Positions 44,544-53,474 are shown, counted from the stretch's first letter. The stretch: DNA of 64,000 nucleotides from Bacillus thuringiensis (GCF_022095615.2 NZ_CP155559.1:865501-929500), one strand, 5' to 3'. Translations and numbers: made by a program. The notes: a model not told the origin generated them from the sequence alone.

Positions 44544-44947
44544 TATTGTAAATCTGCTGTTATATAAATTGAGGATATCAAAGGGAATTGTTGAGAAATC
44601 AATATTTAAGGGGAAATGAATGTAAACTAATAATAAAAAGTTTGCTTTCATATTAGAAAAGGTTAGTCCCTCACTCCACTCCAGCTAAAAACCTCACACC
44701 CAAAAACAAAGGGGAACTCAATTGTTCAAACTCATATAAAGTTTCAATCTTGTCTAAGCATCCATTAGGATATACAATGGATCATCTATTTTTCTTTACA
44801 TAATCTCCAGATACAGTCCATATCAACTATAGATTCTTGTCTTATGCTAAATGTAATCAAAAAGCAAGTAGATAAAGATAATGACTAAAACATTAACTCT
44901 AGATACTTTTTTGATGAATATTACAAATAAACAGGAGGTAATGAAAG

Positions 44948-45343
44948 ATGTTTAAAACATTATTAGCAGGAGCACTTTTAAGTACAGGATTAGTAGCGGG
45001 AGGTGCAGATGATGCGAAAATGGACAATTTAAAGTCAAATGAAAATAGTTCAAATCAAGTAATTACACAGAGTGCAGATGGAACAACGTCTTTCTCACAA
45101 AACTTTGATTTACCTAAAGATGCAGTGCCAGCAACTCCTAAAGGAAACGCAAAAACTGTTGAAAGAACAGAGGGGACAGGTTCTCAAGAAGGAAAAATGG
45201 TACCAACAAAAGAAGGTACAGATTCTCAACCTGGATTTGAAATGGGAGCCCCTGAAAAACCAGAGCATGCAAAAACTGTTGAAAGAACAGAGGGCACGGA
45301 TTCTCAAGAAGGAAAAATGGTACCAGCAAAAGAAGGAAATTAA
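44948..45343 (+). CDS. Small secreted repeat protein, 131 aa
   Basis: Unrecognised protein with a short hydrophobic start (MFKTLLAGALLSTGLVAGGA) that could be a signal peptide. The mature part is low-complexity and polar, with a 23-residue unit (AKTVERTEGTxSQEGKMVP) at about residues 68-90 and 108-130. AGGAGGTAATG precedes ATG 44948. A damaged paralog of its N-terminus lies at 45632. Confidence 0.7.
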   Translation: MFKTLLAGALLSTGLVAGGADDAKMDNLKSNENSSNQVITQSADGTTSFSQNFDLPKDAVPATPKGNAKTVERTEGTGSQEGKMVPTKEGTDSQPGFEMGAPEKPEHAKTVERTEGTDSQEGKMVPAKEGN

Positions 45344-45363
45344 ATAATATATAGTTATAACGA

Positions 45364-45396
45364 GGAGCATCCAAAAAGTGGTGCTCTTTTTATATT
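45364..45396 (+). terminator. Terminator of the repeat-protein gene
   Basis: GAGCATCC/GGTGCTC hairpin with one bulge and a T run. Confidence 0.7.
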
Positions 45397-45400
45397 ATAG

Positions 45401-45532
45401 GGATTAACCAGTTTTACTGAATATAGAACTGTAGGAGGAATTGAGACTAAAACATGGGGGCCTATCTCTTCAAATCATGGTGTTTAGGGCAATAGTTTTG
45501 GTGGTAACGTTACAATACAAACAATTTATTAG
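45401..45532 (+). pseudogene. C-terminal remnant of a gene with an internal stop
   Basis: One frame reads GLTSFTEYRTVGGIETKTW, then GPISSNHGV, a TAG, then GNSFGGNVTIQTIY and a terminal TAG. The glycine- and threonine-rich beta pattern is protein-like and continues across the stop, as if a TGG had become TAG. No start or ribosome site is visible. The family is unknown; perhaps a secreted beta-sandwich protein. Confidence 0.5.
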
Positions 45533-45631
45533 AGATTTTCTAAATTTACATACACTCTAGATAGACTACATATCAACTTCAGATACTTATTTTATGATAC
45601 AAGTAATCAAACAAAAGGAGGGCGATACAAA

Positions 45632-45793
45632 ATGATTAAAACAGTATTAACAGGGCACTCTTTTATGTACAGGAGATTATTAGCAGGTGGAGCAAATGTT
45701 GAAGATATACAGACAGATAAGCATATTCCATATGAACAAGATGAATTGCAGCAAACTCTAGAAAAGTACGATTCGAAGAAGTTTGAGTTATAA
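45632..45793 (+). CDS. Damaged paralog of the 44948 gene, 53 aa
   Basis: ATG 45632 has an excellent AAAGGAGGG site. The first eight codons (MIKTVLTG) and residues 16-21 (LLAGGA) match the N-terminus of the 44948 protein. Between them the nucleotides match in a shifted frame, so ALLSTG has become HSFMYRR. Small indels that restore the frame explain this. The hydrophobic core of the signal is thereby lost, so export is doubtful. The rest (ANVEDIQTDKHIPYEQDEL...) is unrelated and acidic. Confidence 0.55.
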   Translation: MIKTVLTGHSFMYRRLLAGGANVEDIQTDKHIPYEQDELQQTLEKYDSKKFEL

Positions 45794-45893
45794 AAAGAAA
45801 ATAAATTAACAAGAGAAAAGTATTTTCATTTGGATATAGGGCTTGAATCAAACTTTTATACTAAAATATATACGGCAAAAAGGAGGGAGTACA

Positions 45894-46052
45894 TTGCACA
45901 AAATTATTTACGGAATATTAATTTTAATTTATACTTTATATTCATTTTTTGTAAGTGACGGAAGTGAAGTAAGGTTTATTATGCTGTTAACTATAGTACT
46001 TATCTTTTCTGTGGTTTTAGAAAAAGGAAATGCAAACAAAACGACTGATTAA
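45894..46052 (+). CDS. Small two-helix membrane protein, 52 aa
   Basis: A TTG start at 45894 lies behind AAAAAGGAGGGAG. The protein is two hydrophobic helices (IIYGILILIYTLYSFFV and IMLLTIVLIFSVVL) joined by SDGSEVR, with a short polar tail. An upstream ATG (45843) is open but lacks a ribosome site. Product unknown. The last codons overlap the terminator hairpin. Confidence 0.6.
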   Translation: MHKIIYGILILIYTLYSFFVSDGSEVRFIMLLTIVLIFSVVLEKGNANKTTD

Positions 46053-46077
46053 GGGTCGTTTTGTTTGCATTTTTTTA
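46031..46077 (+). terminator. Terminator of the 52-aa membrane protein gene
   Basis: GCAAACAAAACGAC/GTCGTTTTGTTTGC stem with a T run. Confidence 0.9.
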
Positions 46078-46094
46078 ATTGGCTATTATAGTCC

Positions 46095-46185
46095 AGATGC
46101 TTTAGGGGGAGCACCAAATTTCGTTTTTGAGACACTATTAAATTTTTAGTTGATGAAAATACGGCACAACCCCTACTAGAGAAAA
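46095..46185. mobile_element. Fragment related to the MIC231-like element
   Basis: Read on the minus strand, it contains TTTTCATCAACTAAAAATTT, then ATAGTG, then AACGAAATTTGGTGCT. These line up with CGCCATCAAACTAAAATTTT, ATAGTA and AACGAAATTTTGTGCT at 44255-44300. Only the left part is present. Confidence 0.5.
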
Positions 46186-46222
46186 CACCCACCAAAATAG
46201 AAAACTTTTAACCTATTATCCT

Positions 46223-47170
46223 TTATTCCGTAGCTTTTAAGGTATTTAACACGACTTTGGTTGCGTCTGCAATAAGTTTATCATCGTATTTAGCATCTTC
46301 TTTATCATGATTAGAAAGTATAGCAAGAACAATCGGCTTTTTATTTGGTGGCCAAATAATTGCGATATCATTTCTTGTTCCGTAAGATCCCGCGCCTGTT
46401 TTATCAGCTACTTCCCATCCTTTTGGTACGCCCGCACGAATCAATTTATCTCCAGTTGTATTTCGCTTCATCCAATCTACTAATAGTTCACGTTTTTCTA
46501 TTGGAAGTGCAGTTCCTAATGTAAATGATTGAAGTGTCTTAGCTATTGCTTCTGGTGTACTGGTATCATGTGTTTCTCCTGGATGCACTTCATTTAATTC
46601 AGGTTCAAATCGTTCTGAAGTAGTAACAGTATCTCCCATTTCTTTCAAGATTTTTTCAAATTCAGAGGGACCTCCTAACTGTTTAAGAATCAAATTATGT
46701 GCTGTGCTGTCACTATATCGAACAGAAGCATCTGCAAGTTCTTTTAACGTCATTCCTGTATCAATATGCTTTTCAGTAATTGGATTATAATTAGAAAGAT
46801 CTTCATGAGTATACGTAATCCTTTGATCAAGAGCTTCTAATGAGTTCTTGCGTAAAAGAGCGCCCACAGCTAATGATTTAGATGTAGATGCAAATGCAAA
46901 ACGATCATCTGAATGATAAGCAACAGTTTGATTTGTACCTGTGTCCAGTGCATAAATACCAAGCTTAGCATCATATTCTTTTTCAAGTTTAGCGAAAGAT
47001 TGATTTCCTGTATTTTCTTGTTTAATTTGATTAGCTTGATTCGTTTGTTTAGGTGGTTCAGATTGAGTGTTACTATTGGAACAGCCTATAAGTGATACAC
47101 ATGAAAGTAATACTACAGGTACAATCTTTTTGTAATGTAAAATGTTACAGAACTTGTTTAAAACGAACAT
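46223..47170 (-). CDS. bla: Class A beta-lactamase, lipoprotein (B. cereus type III-like)
   Basis: Penicillinase of 315 residues anchored as a lipoprotein: the lipobox LIGC gives lipid-modified Cys30, followed by a Gln/Asn-rich linker. Active-site motifs are STSK (Ser70-x-x-Lys), SDS where most class A enzymes have SDN, the omega-loop glutamate in ERFEPELN, and KTG. The sequence resembles the membrane-bound beta-lactamase III of B. cereus, where the same SDS may be native. It hydrolyses penicillins in the space outside the membrane. AGAGG lies about ten bases before ATG 47170. No BlaR/BlaI-like regulators are adjacent. Confidence 0.92.
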   Translation of the reverse strand: MFVLNKFCNILHYKKIVPVVLLSCVSLIGCSNSNTQSEPPKQTNQANQIKQENTGNQSFAKLEKEYDAKLGIYALDTGTNQTVAYHSDDRFAFASTSKSLAVGALLRKNSLEALDQRITYTHEDLSNYNPITEKHIDTGMTLKELADASVRYSDSTAHNLILKQLGGPSEFEKILKEMGDTVTTSERFEPELNEVHPGETHDTSTPEAIAKTLQSFTLGTALPIEKRELLVDWMKRNTTGDKLIRAGVPKGWEVADKTGAGSYGTRNDIAIIWPPNKKPIVLAILSNHDKEDAKYDDKLIADATKVVLNTLKATE

Positions 47171-47301
47171 AAATTTTCAACCTCTTTCAGGAATATATGG
47201 ATTTTGTCTAGGTATTCTAAATACCGATGTAATTAAAGATGACATAAGGTAACAATACTACTGCAGCTAAATTTTCACAGGTTAAATGACATCCAAAACG
47301 T

Positions 47302-47357
47302 TTATCCCGCTATTTGCCGGGCAGTAAGACCCCTACTGATTAAATTTTCACTTTATA
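47302..47357. repeat. bcr1-like repeat, copy C (internally deleted)
   Basis: Begins TTATCCCGCTATTTGCCGGG and ends CTGATTAAATTTTCACTTTAT. It is the reverse orientation of copy B but about 35 bases shorter in the middle. Confidence 0.72.
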
Positions 47358-47646
47358 TGATTGATAAGTCACAGTTCGCGTTATTTCTTTTTTGTTTCCA
47401 CTTGTAATGGTTCACCTGTGAAAGTATTACAATACATGTTTTTTACTTTTGGGAATAATAAGTCCTTTCATTTTTTTATAATACATAAAAATAGATGTCA
47501 AACGGGATATGTTGTATCCAATCTGGACAGCTCATATTAGAAATACACTTATTAGACACTCTAAGTAATAAATTTGTTCCACTTTAAGAGGAGGAAGAAT
47601 TTGGGGTTTGTAAAATAACAATGGAATTACGTGTTTTTTCGTCATA

Positions 47647-47677
47647 CAAAAACCTCTACATATAAGTAGAGGTTTTT
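47647..47677. terminator. Terminator downstream of the MHS transporter gene
   Basis: AAAAACCTCTAC/GTAGAGGTTTTT stem, usable in both directions, about 80 bases past the stop at 47758. Confidence 0.85.
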
Positions 47678-47757
47678 AAATTATATATTAATGAATTATG
47701 CTTTCTTAGATAAAGTAAATCGAGTTCAGATAAACGAAGAAGATAGAATACGTAATT

Positions 47758-49080
47758 TTAACTAGATTTATTATTAACTAAACTATCTCTACCACCAAGC
47801 TCCGCCTCAATCTGCGAAGTCTTCGATGACTCATCCATACGCCAATACGTAATAAAGCTTATTGCGATACATCCAGCTACGTAGAAGTAGAATAGTGATT
47901 CCATTCCGATACTCTTTAGCCATAATGCGATGAACTCTGCAGTTCCGCCGAATATCGCAACGGTTAGGGCATATGGTAAACCTACGCCTAGTGCGCGAAT
48001 TTCAGTGGGGAAGAGTTCTGCTTTTACAATTGCGTTAATGGAAGTGTAACCAGTAACGATAATGAGGCCGACCATCATGAGTAAAAATGCTACCATTGGT
48101 TCTGTCGTTTTTTCCATGAAGAAGAAGATCGGCGCTGTTAGTAAAGTTCCGAGAATACCGAAAGCCATTAATAGTGGGCGGCGTCCAATTTTATCGGATA
48201 GTAGCCCAGCAATCGGTTGAAGTACTACGAAAATAAGAAGTGCGACAAAGTTAATCCAACTTACAACTTCTTTCGGAAGACCGACTGTGTTTACCATGAA
48301 CTTTTGTAAATATGTTGTGTACGTATAAAATGCAACAGTGCCTCCTAGTGTTAGGCCGACTACTGTTAATACTGCTTTCGGGTGTTTCATAAGAGCGCGA
48401 ACGGTTCCTGCGCTTTCGCGGTTTTTCGATTCCATATTTGAGAACTGCTCCGATTCATCCATTGTACGTCGAAGCCATAATACAGCTACTGCTCCCATCG
48501 CACCAATAATGAATGGAATACGCCATCCCCAAGCTTTCATATCTGGTTCGCTTAGTAATTGCTGAAGAACAATTTGAACGCCTAACGCAACCATTTGTCC
48601 AGCAACGAGCGTTACATATTGGAAGCTTGAATAAAAACCACGGCGACCACTACTAGCCATTTCAGATAAATACGTTGCGGAAGTTCCGTACTCTCCGCCA
48701 AGTGATAATCCTTGGAGTAAACGGGCAAGAACTAAAATAATTGGTGCCATAATACCGATGCTTTCGTAACTAGGTGTACAGGCGATAATTAAAGAACCAC
48801 CGGCCATAACCGTAATCGAAAGTGTTAATGCTGCCCGGCGTCCGTGCCGATCTGCATAGCGTCCCATTAATAAACTCCCGATAGGGCGCATTAAAAATCC
48901 AACTGCGAAAATAGCTGCTGTGTTCAGTAACTGACTCGTTGGATCTCCTTTAGGAAAGAACTCTGCTGAAAAGTAAACAGCGAAAGCAGAGTAAACGTAC
49001 CAGTCGTACCATTCAATTAAATTGCCGACAGAACCTTTGAAAATATTGCCGGCGACTCGGTTAGATTTTGCTTGAGCCAT
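47758..49080 (-). CDS. MFS transporter, metabolite:H+ symporter (MHS) family
   Basis: A 440-residue permease of the KgtP/ProP/ShiA group with twelve membrane segments. The N-terminal GNLIEWYDWYVYSAFA and the loop GRYADRHGRRAALTLS are hallmarks of the family. Substrates of this group are carboxylates such as 2-oxoglutarate or shikimate, or betaines. The divergent CitS/CitT-like two-component system with a TctC-type binding protein suggests a di- or tricarboxylate. GAGGAGGAATTAGT precedes ATG 49080. Confidence 0.87.
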   Translation of the reverse strand: MAQAKSNRVAGNIFKGSVGNLIEWYDWYVYSAFAVYFSAEFFPKGDPTSQLLNTAAIFAVGFLMRPIGSLLMGRYADRHGRRAALTLSITVMAGGSLIIACTPSYESIGIMAPIILVLARLLQGLSLGGEYGTSATYLSEMASSGRRGFYSSFQYVTLVAGQMVALGVQIVLQQLLSEPDMKAWGWRIPFIIGAMGAVAVLWLRRTMDESEQFSNMESKNRESAGTVRALMKHPKAVLTVVGLTLGGTVAFYTYTTYLQKFMVNTVGLPKEVVSWINFVALLIFVVLQPIAGLLSDKIGRRPLLMAFGILGTLLTAPIFFFMEKTTEPMVAFLLMMVGLIIVTGYTSINAIVKAELFPTEIRALGVGLPYALTVAIFGGTAEFIALWLKSIGMESLFYFYVAGCIAISFITYWRMDESSKTSQIEAELGGRDSLVNNKSS

Positions 49081-49305
49081 ACTAATTCCTCCTCTTGCTT
49101 ATAAATAAAATGATAATTATGAAAGCGTGTTCAACATAGTTGAATTGTACTGTTCTTGGATTGAAATCTCAATATTACGACAATTTTATTCTTTTTGTAC
49201 TTTATGTACATGGAGAGCTTTAATAGTTGCTTCATTATTAGTTTTGTCATAATAATAGGAAAAGGAGATTGATAGTTTAGAATATTTTATCAAAGGATAT
49301 GAGGC

Positions 49306-50895
49306 ATGAAGAAATCACGCAAAGTGTCATTACAAACGAAAATAGTAAGCTTAATTATCGCGTTAATTTTATTTGTCGTTCTCCTATTAGCGGGGATATT
49401 TGTTTACATTCAGTCCGTTGATACGAAGCGACAAGTGGAGCAGTTAGCACTGCAAACAGCGAAGTCGCTTTCTTTTATGCCTGCTATAAAAGATGCTTTT
49501 CAAAATAACGAGCATAAAAGTACCATTCAATCCATTGCGGAACAAGTTCGTGAGCAAGCTGGTGCAGATTACGTCATTATAGAAGATCGCTATGGGGTTA
49601 TGTATTCTCATTCTAATTCGGAATTGATTGGTACAAAGAGTAACAATCCATATAACTATGAAGCACTCACTTTTGGTGGCTATTATGCGCTTGAAGGAAA
49701 TGGTGCAAGTGGTCCGGCTTTAATGGCGAAGGCACCTATTATTGTTCATAACGGAGACTACGATCAAGTCGTAGGCGTTGTGACAGTGGAGTTTCTAATA
49801 AAAGGCATTGAATCTAACATATTGAGCAGAACGAAAGAAATTATCCTCTTTTCCTTAGCGGTGTTACTAGTTGGAATCATTGGTGGCATCCTTTTAGCAC
49901 GTAGTATCAGAAAAGATACACTCGGTTTAGAGCCGAATGAAATCGCAGCGCTATACAGGGAACGAAGCGCGATACTACTATCTATAAAAGAAGGGATTAT
50001 CGCCATTGATCAAAATGGCTTTATTACGATGATGAATACGTCGGCAGAAGAGGTGCTACATGTAAATGATGATTATATGCAGCAGCACATCTCAAAAGTT
50101 TTGCCTGATTTTAATATGGAGAGAGTGCTAGAAAACGATCAAGAAATCGCGTTTCAAGATAAAGTGTTTATTTTAAACATGACACCGATACTCGAAAATA
50201 ATAATACGGTAGGCGTTGTATGTAGTTTTAGAGATAAAACAGAACTGCAAAACCTTGTGAACACAATATCTGAGGTAAGAAAGTATTCGGAGGACTTACG
50301 TGCTCAAACGCATGAATTTACAAATAAGCTTTTCGTCTTATCAGGATTACTTCAGTTAGGACATTACAAAGAAGCGATTGAATTTATCCAGCAAGAATCT
50401 AATATTCATCAAAGCCAAAACCATATTTTATTCCATCAAATTCACGATGCGAAAGTACAAGCTATTTTATTAGGAAAAATCGGAACAGCGTCTGAGAAGA
50501 AAATTGATTTTCATATTGAAGGAGATAGTGCGCTTCATCCGTTACCAGACCATATACAAGTTTCACACCTTATTACGATACTTGGAAACATAATCGACAA
50601 TGCGTTTGATGCGGTGAGTGGGCAAGAGGAGAAGAATGTTTCCTTCTTTGTTACGGATATTGGACACGATATTGTGTTTGAAGTGATAGATAGTGGGATA
50701 GGAATACCGGCAGAAAAAATAACGACCATTTTTCAAAAAGGATTTTCAACGAAAGGAAACAATCGTGGTTACGGACTAGCAAACGTGAAAGAAATGGTAG
50801 ATGTACTAGAAGGAACAATTGAAATTCAAAACGAGAAAAATGGGGGAGCTATTTTTACAATTTACCTTCCGAAAATATTGAGAGAAAGTACATGA
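49306..50895 (+). CDS. CitA/DcuS-family sensor histidine kinase
   Basis: Membrane sensor kinase of 529 residues. First membrane helix about 13-35; extracytoplasmic PAS-like (Cache) domain about 40-170 with RYGVMYSHSNSELIG and GPALMAKAPIIV; second helix about 178-198; cytoplasmic PAS about 220-320; phospho-acceptor His336 (AQTHEFTNKL) in a Spo0B-type dimer domain; ATPase domain with N box GNIIDNAFDAV and GIGIPAEK and GYGLANV boxes. The family senses external citrate, malate or fumarate. The response regulator follows 19 bases downstream. Confidence 0.93.
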   Translation: MKKSRKVSLQTKIVSLIIALILFVVLLLAGIFVYIQSVDTKRQVEQLALQTAKSLSFMPAIKDAFQNNEHKSTIQSIAEQVREQAGADYVIIEDRYGVMYSHSNSELIGTKSNNPYNYEALTFGGYYALEGNGASGPALMAKAPIIVHNGDYDQVVGVVTVEFLIKGIESNILSRTKEIILFSLAVLLVGIIGGILLARSIRKDTLGLEPNEIAALYRERSAILLSIKEGIIAIDQNGFITMMNTSAEEVLHVNDDYMQQHISKVLPDFNMERVLENDQEIAFQDKVFILNMTPILENNNTVGVVCSFRDKTELQNLVNTISEVRKYSEDLRAQTHEFTNKLFVLSGLLQLGHYKEAIEFIQQESNIHQSQNHILFHQIHDAKVQAILLGKIGTASEKKIDFHIEGDSALHPLPDHIQVSHLITILGNIIDNAFDAVSGQEEKNVSFFVTDIGHDIVFEVIDSGIGIPAEKITTIFQKGFSTKGNNRGYGLANVKEMVDVLEGTIEIQNEKNGGAIFTIYLPKILREST

Positions 50896-50914
50896 CAAAC
50901 AGGGGGATGGGCAT

Positions 50915-51592
50915 ATGTTGAAGGTTGCAATTGCAGAAGATGATTTCCGCGTCGCGCAAATTCAAGAAGAGTTTTTATCAAAAATAAAGGACGTAAAAGT
51001 GATCGGAAAAGCATTGAACGCGAAAGAAACGATGGAACTACTACAAAAGGAAGAAATCGATTTACTTCTATTAGATAACTACTTACCGGACGGAATCGGT
51101 ACAGACTTATTGCCGAAAATTCATGCAGACTTTCCAGACGTTGACGTCATTATGGTTACAGCGGCAAATGAAAATCACATGTTAGAAAAAGCAATTCGAA
51201 ACGGCGTAAGCAACTACCTTATAAAACCGGTCACGTTAGAAAAATTCGTTCGCACAATTGAAGATTATAAAAGAAAGAAGCAATTATTACATAGTAACAA
51301 TGAAGTGAATCAAGCACTAATCGATAACTTCTTCGGTACTTCGCAAACACAAGACATAAAAAACTTACCGACAGGTGTCGATCCGTTAACACTGCAAAAA
51401 GTGAAAGGCATTATAAAAGGATTCGAAGAGGGAATTACAATAGAAGAAATGGGAGAACAAATGGGGGCCTCCAGAACAACCGCAAGAAGATATTTAGAAT
51501 ACTTAGTAGCGACAAATGAATGCACAGTAGAGTACACATACGGCATTATCGGACGACCAGAACGAAAATATCGAATAGGACGAGGACTATGA
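50915..51592 (+). CDS. CitB/DctR-type response regulator
   Basis: Regulator of 225 residues with a receiver domain (acidic pocket AEDDF, phosphorylated Asp54 in LLLLDNYLPDG, Lys in LIKPV) and a C-terminal helix-turn-helix (ITIEEMGEQMGASRTTARRY). Pairs with the upstream kinase. The likely target is the divergent MHS transporter promoter and its own operon. GGGGGATGG precedes ATG 50915. The stop overlaps the next start in ATGA. Confidence 0.93.
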   Translation: MLKVAIAEDDFRVAQIQEEFLSKIKDVKVIGKALNAKETMELLQKEEIDLLLLDNYLPDGIGTDLLPKIHADFPDVDVIMVTAANENHMLEKAIRNGVSNYLIKPVTLEKFVRTIEDYKRKKQLLHSNNEVNQALIDNFFGTSQTQDIKNLPTGVDPLTLQKVKGIIKGFEEGITIEEMGEQMGASRTTARRYLEYLVATNECTVEYTYGIIGRPERKYRIGRGL

Positions 51593-52566
51593 AAAAACGA
51601 TTATTACTATGTATATGGATCATGACAGGAGTAATAGCTGGTTGTTCCTCGGAAAAATCCCATACGAATAAAGTGAACATCGACAAAGTAGAAATCGTTG
51701 CGCCAAACGTTCAAGGAGCAGGATGGGACTTAACAGCACGAGCGATGCAAAAAACGCTCACAGAAGAAAAAATCTTCACAAAACCAATCACTGTCACAAA
51801 CAAAGTAGGCGGCAGCGGTGATGTTGGATGGAAATATACGAAACAAAAAGGCGGTCACGTACTTGCGATTAACTCAAGCTTACTTATAACGAACAACCTA
51901 CTAGGCCATAGTAAACTAACATATAAAGACTTCACACCACTCGCAACATTAGCATCAGACTGGGAAGTCGTTGTCGTATCAAAAGACTCTAGCGTAGAAA
52001 ACGCAAAACAACTCATGGAACAACTAAAACAAGACAAGAAAAACTTCAAAATCGGCGTTGCCCCCGGCCTAGGAAACGACGATCACCTATCCTTCGTACA
52101 AGTAAGCAAAGCATTCGGCCTAAACCCAGCCGAACTGGAATTCTTTGTCTACGAAAACAAAGAAAAAATCATCAACGCCCTAACGAATAAACAAATAGGC
52201 GCCGCAACCATGACCCTATCCGAAGCCGAAAAACAATACAAAGCCGGCAAAATAAAAATACTAGCCGTATCTGCACCAAAACGACTAGACCGACTCCCAG
52301 AAATCCCAACGTGGAAAGAACAAGGAATCAACGTCATATTCCAGCACTGGAAAGGAATTATGGGCCCGAAAGATATGACGGAGGAAGAGGTTGCTTATTG
52401 GGATGGTGTAATTAAGAGGATGGTTGAGAGTGATAGTTGGAAGGGGATTTTGAGGGAGCGGGGTTGGAATTCTTATTATAAGGATAGTGGGGAGACGAAG
52501 GTATTTTTGGAGGAGAGTAGTGGGTGGTATGGGGGAATGGTTGGTGGAGATAGAGGAGATAAGTAA
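51589..52566 (+). CDS. TctC-type tricarboxylate-binding lipoprotein (YflP-like)
   Basis: Extracytoplasmic solute-binding lipoprotein of 325 residues. The signal ends in a lipobox (GVIAGC), and the Bug/TctC fold shows AGWDLTARAMQ and NKVGGSGDVGW. ATG 51589 overlaps the regulator stop, so translation is coupled. B. subtilis has the same association of citS, citT and yflP. No TctA/TctB membrane genes are near, so it probably works as a co-sensor for the kinase or with the MHS transporter. Codon use flips from C-ending to G-ending near 52370. Confidence 0.88.
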   Translation: MKKRLLLCIWIMTGVIAGCSSEKSHTNKVNIDKVEIVAPNVQGAGWDLTARAMQKTLTEEKIFTKPITVTNKVGGSGDVGWKYTKQKGGHVLAINSSLLITNNLLGHSKLTYKDFTPLATLASDWEVVVVSKDSSVENAKQLMEQLKQDKKNFKIGVAPGLGNDDHLSFVQVSKAFGLNPAELEFFVYENKEKIINALTNKQIGAATMTLSEAEKQYKAGKIKILAVSAPKRLDRLPEIPTWKEQGINVIFQHWKGIMGPKDMTEEEVAYWDGVIKRMVESDSWKGILRERGWNSYYKDSGETKVFLEESSGWYGGMVGGDRGDK

Positions 52567-52691
52567 TTTTAGTGCTTTGTACTTATAAAACATCGATATC
52601 ACTCTTAGTATATACATTTATATAAAAAATTCCTTTTATAAAAATAATACGTTATTATAATTTTATAAGTTAAGATAGAAAGGGAAATAAA

Positions 52692-52889
52692 ATGGATGTT
52701 AATAATGTAGAGTTACCAGAATCACTAAAAGAAGTACTTTGGGACGGGTGGATACTCCTTGGTGTCATATTTGTTATATGTACCTTGCTAGTAATTATTA
52801 GATCTTATATACCAGATGATATGCTACCTATCATTAAAGGTGCTATAGCATTAGTTATTTTAGGCGGGATATTTTATATAGCTTATTAG
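52692..52889 (+). CDS. Small membrane protein, 65 aa
   Basis: Two hydrophobic helices (GWILLGVIFVICTLLVII and IIKGAIALVILGGIFYIAY) after an acidic N-terminus. GAAAGGGAAATAAA precedes ATG 52692. It is upstream of the membrane Mrr-like gene by 36 bases in the same direction, so they may be co-transcribed. Function unknown. Confidence 0.68.
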   Translation: MDVNNVELPESLKEVLWDGWILLGVIFVICTLLVIIRSYIPDDMLPIIKGAIALVILGGIFYIAY

Positions 52890-52925
52890 GGTAATTATTA
52901 CGTTTATGAGTGAAAAGGAGTTAAG

Positions 52926-53474
52926 ATGGCTAAGCGAAAGAAAAAGCAAGATGAATCAATATTGGGATCTTTACTAGTTATTACGTTTTTCGGAGTGTTG
53001 TGGAAACCGGAATTTTTAGTACCGATAGTAATGCTATCAGCGGCAATTATATTATTATATATGTATGTGAATGTAAAAAAGCTAAGAGAACTTCGGCAAT
53101 CAGGAATTTATGATATTGATAAAATGAGCGGACACCAGTTTGAAAAATATTTAGGAAGTCTATTTCCGGCTTTGGGTTATAAAACAGAGATTACTAAAGC
53201 ATCTAACGATTTTGGTGCAGATTTAATTTTGAGAAAAGATGATAAAAGAATTATTGTACAGGCAAAACGCTATAAGAATAACGTTGGAATTAAATCTGTT
53301 CAGGAGATTGTTGGTGCAAAAGAATTTTATAAAGCTGATGAAACATGGGTTGTTACAAATAGTGAATTTACAGCCGCAGCATACAAACTCGCTAAAGTGA
53401 ATCGAGTTGTATTAATTAATCGAGAGAAACTTATTAAGTTAATTAGTCAGGGCAAACGAGAAAAGAGAAATTAG
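52926..53474 (+). CDS. Membrane-anchored Mrr-type restriction endonuclease
   Basis: A 182-residue protein with a basic N-terminus, two membrane helices (about 14-50) and a C-terminal Mrr_cat domain (about 65-175). The PD-(D/E)XK-like nuclease core is seen as MSGHQFEKYLGSLFPALGY, NDFGADLIL and VQAKRYK, with the usual Asp and Gln-x-Lys. Membrane-tethered Mrr-like proteins occur in defence and DNA-quality-control settings. AAAAGGAGTTAAG precedes ATG 52926. It opens the defence-like cluster. Confidence 0.85.
   Translation: MAKRKKKQDESILGSLLVITFFGVLWKPEFLVPIVMLSAAIILLYMYVNVKKLRELRQSGIYDIDKMSGHQFEKYLGSLFPALGYKTEITKASNDFGADLILRKDDKRIIVQAKRYKNNVGIKSVQEIVGAKEFYKADETWVVTNSEFTAAAYKLAKVNRVVLINREKLIKLISQGKREKRN

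Larger units (their letters stand above)
44194..44947. other. Long gene-free region with relic mobile element and hairpin
   Basis: No coding frame can be supported. It holds an IS231/MIC231-like relic (44253-44365) and a long AT-rich hairpin (44500-44543), both listed separately. The remainder up to 44930 is AT-rich filler ending with the AGGAGG ribosome site of the next gene. Confidence 0.6.
47171..47757. other. Gene-free stretch with bcr1-like copy and terminator
   Basis: Contains the repeat at 47302-47357 and the hairpin at 47647-47677. I saw no coding frame; a GAGGAGG at about 47590 is followed by a frame of only a few codons. Confidence 0.5.

Noticed and set aside
52285..52617. 110-codon minus-strand frame over the end of the TctC gene
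   Set aside because: Produced by the G-rich tail of the sense gene read backwards (proline/leucine-rich); no initiation signal.
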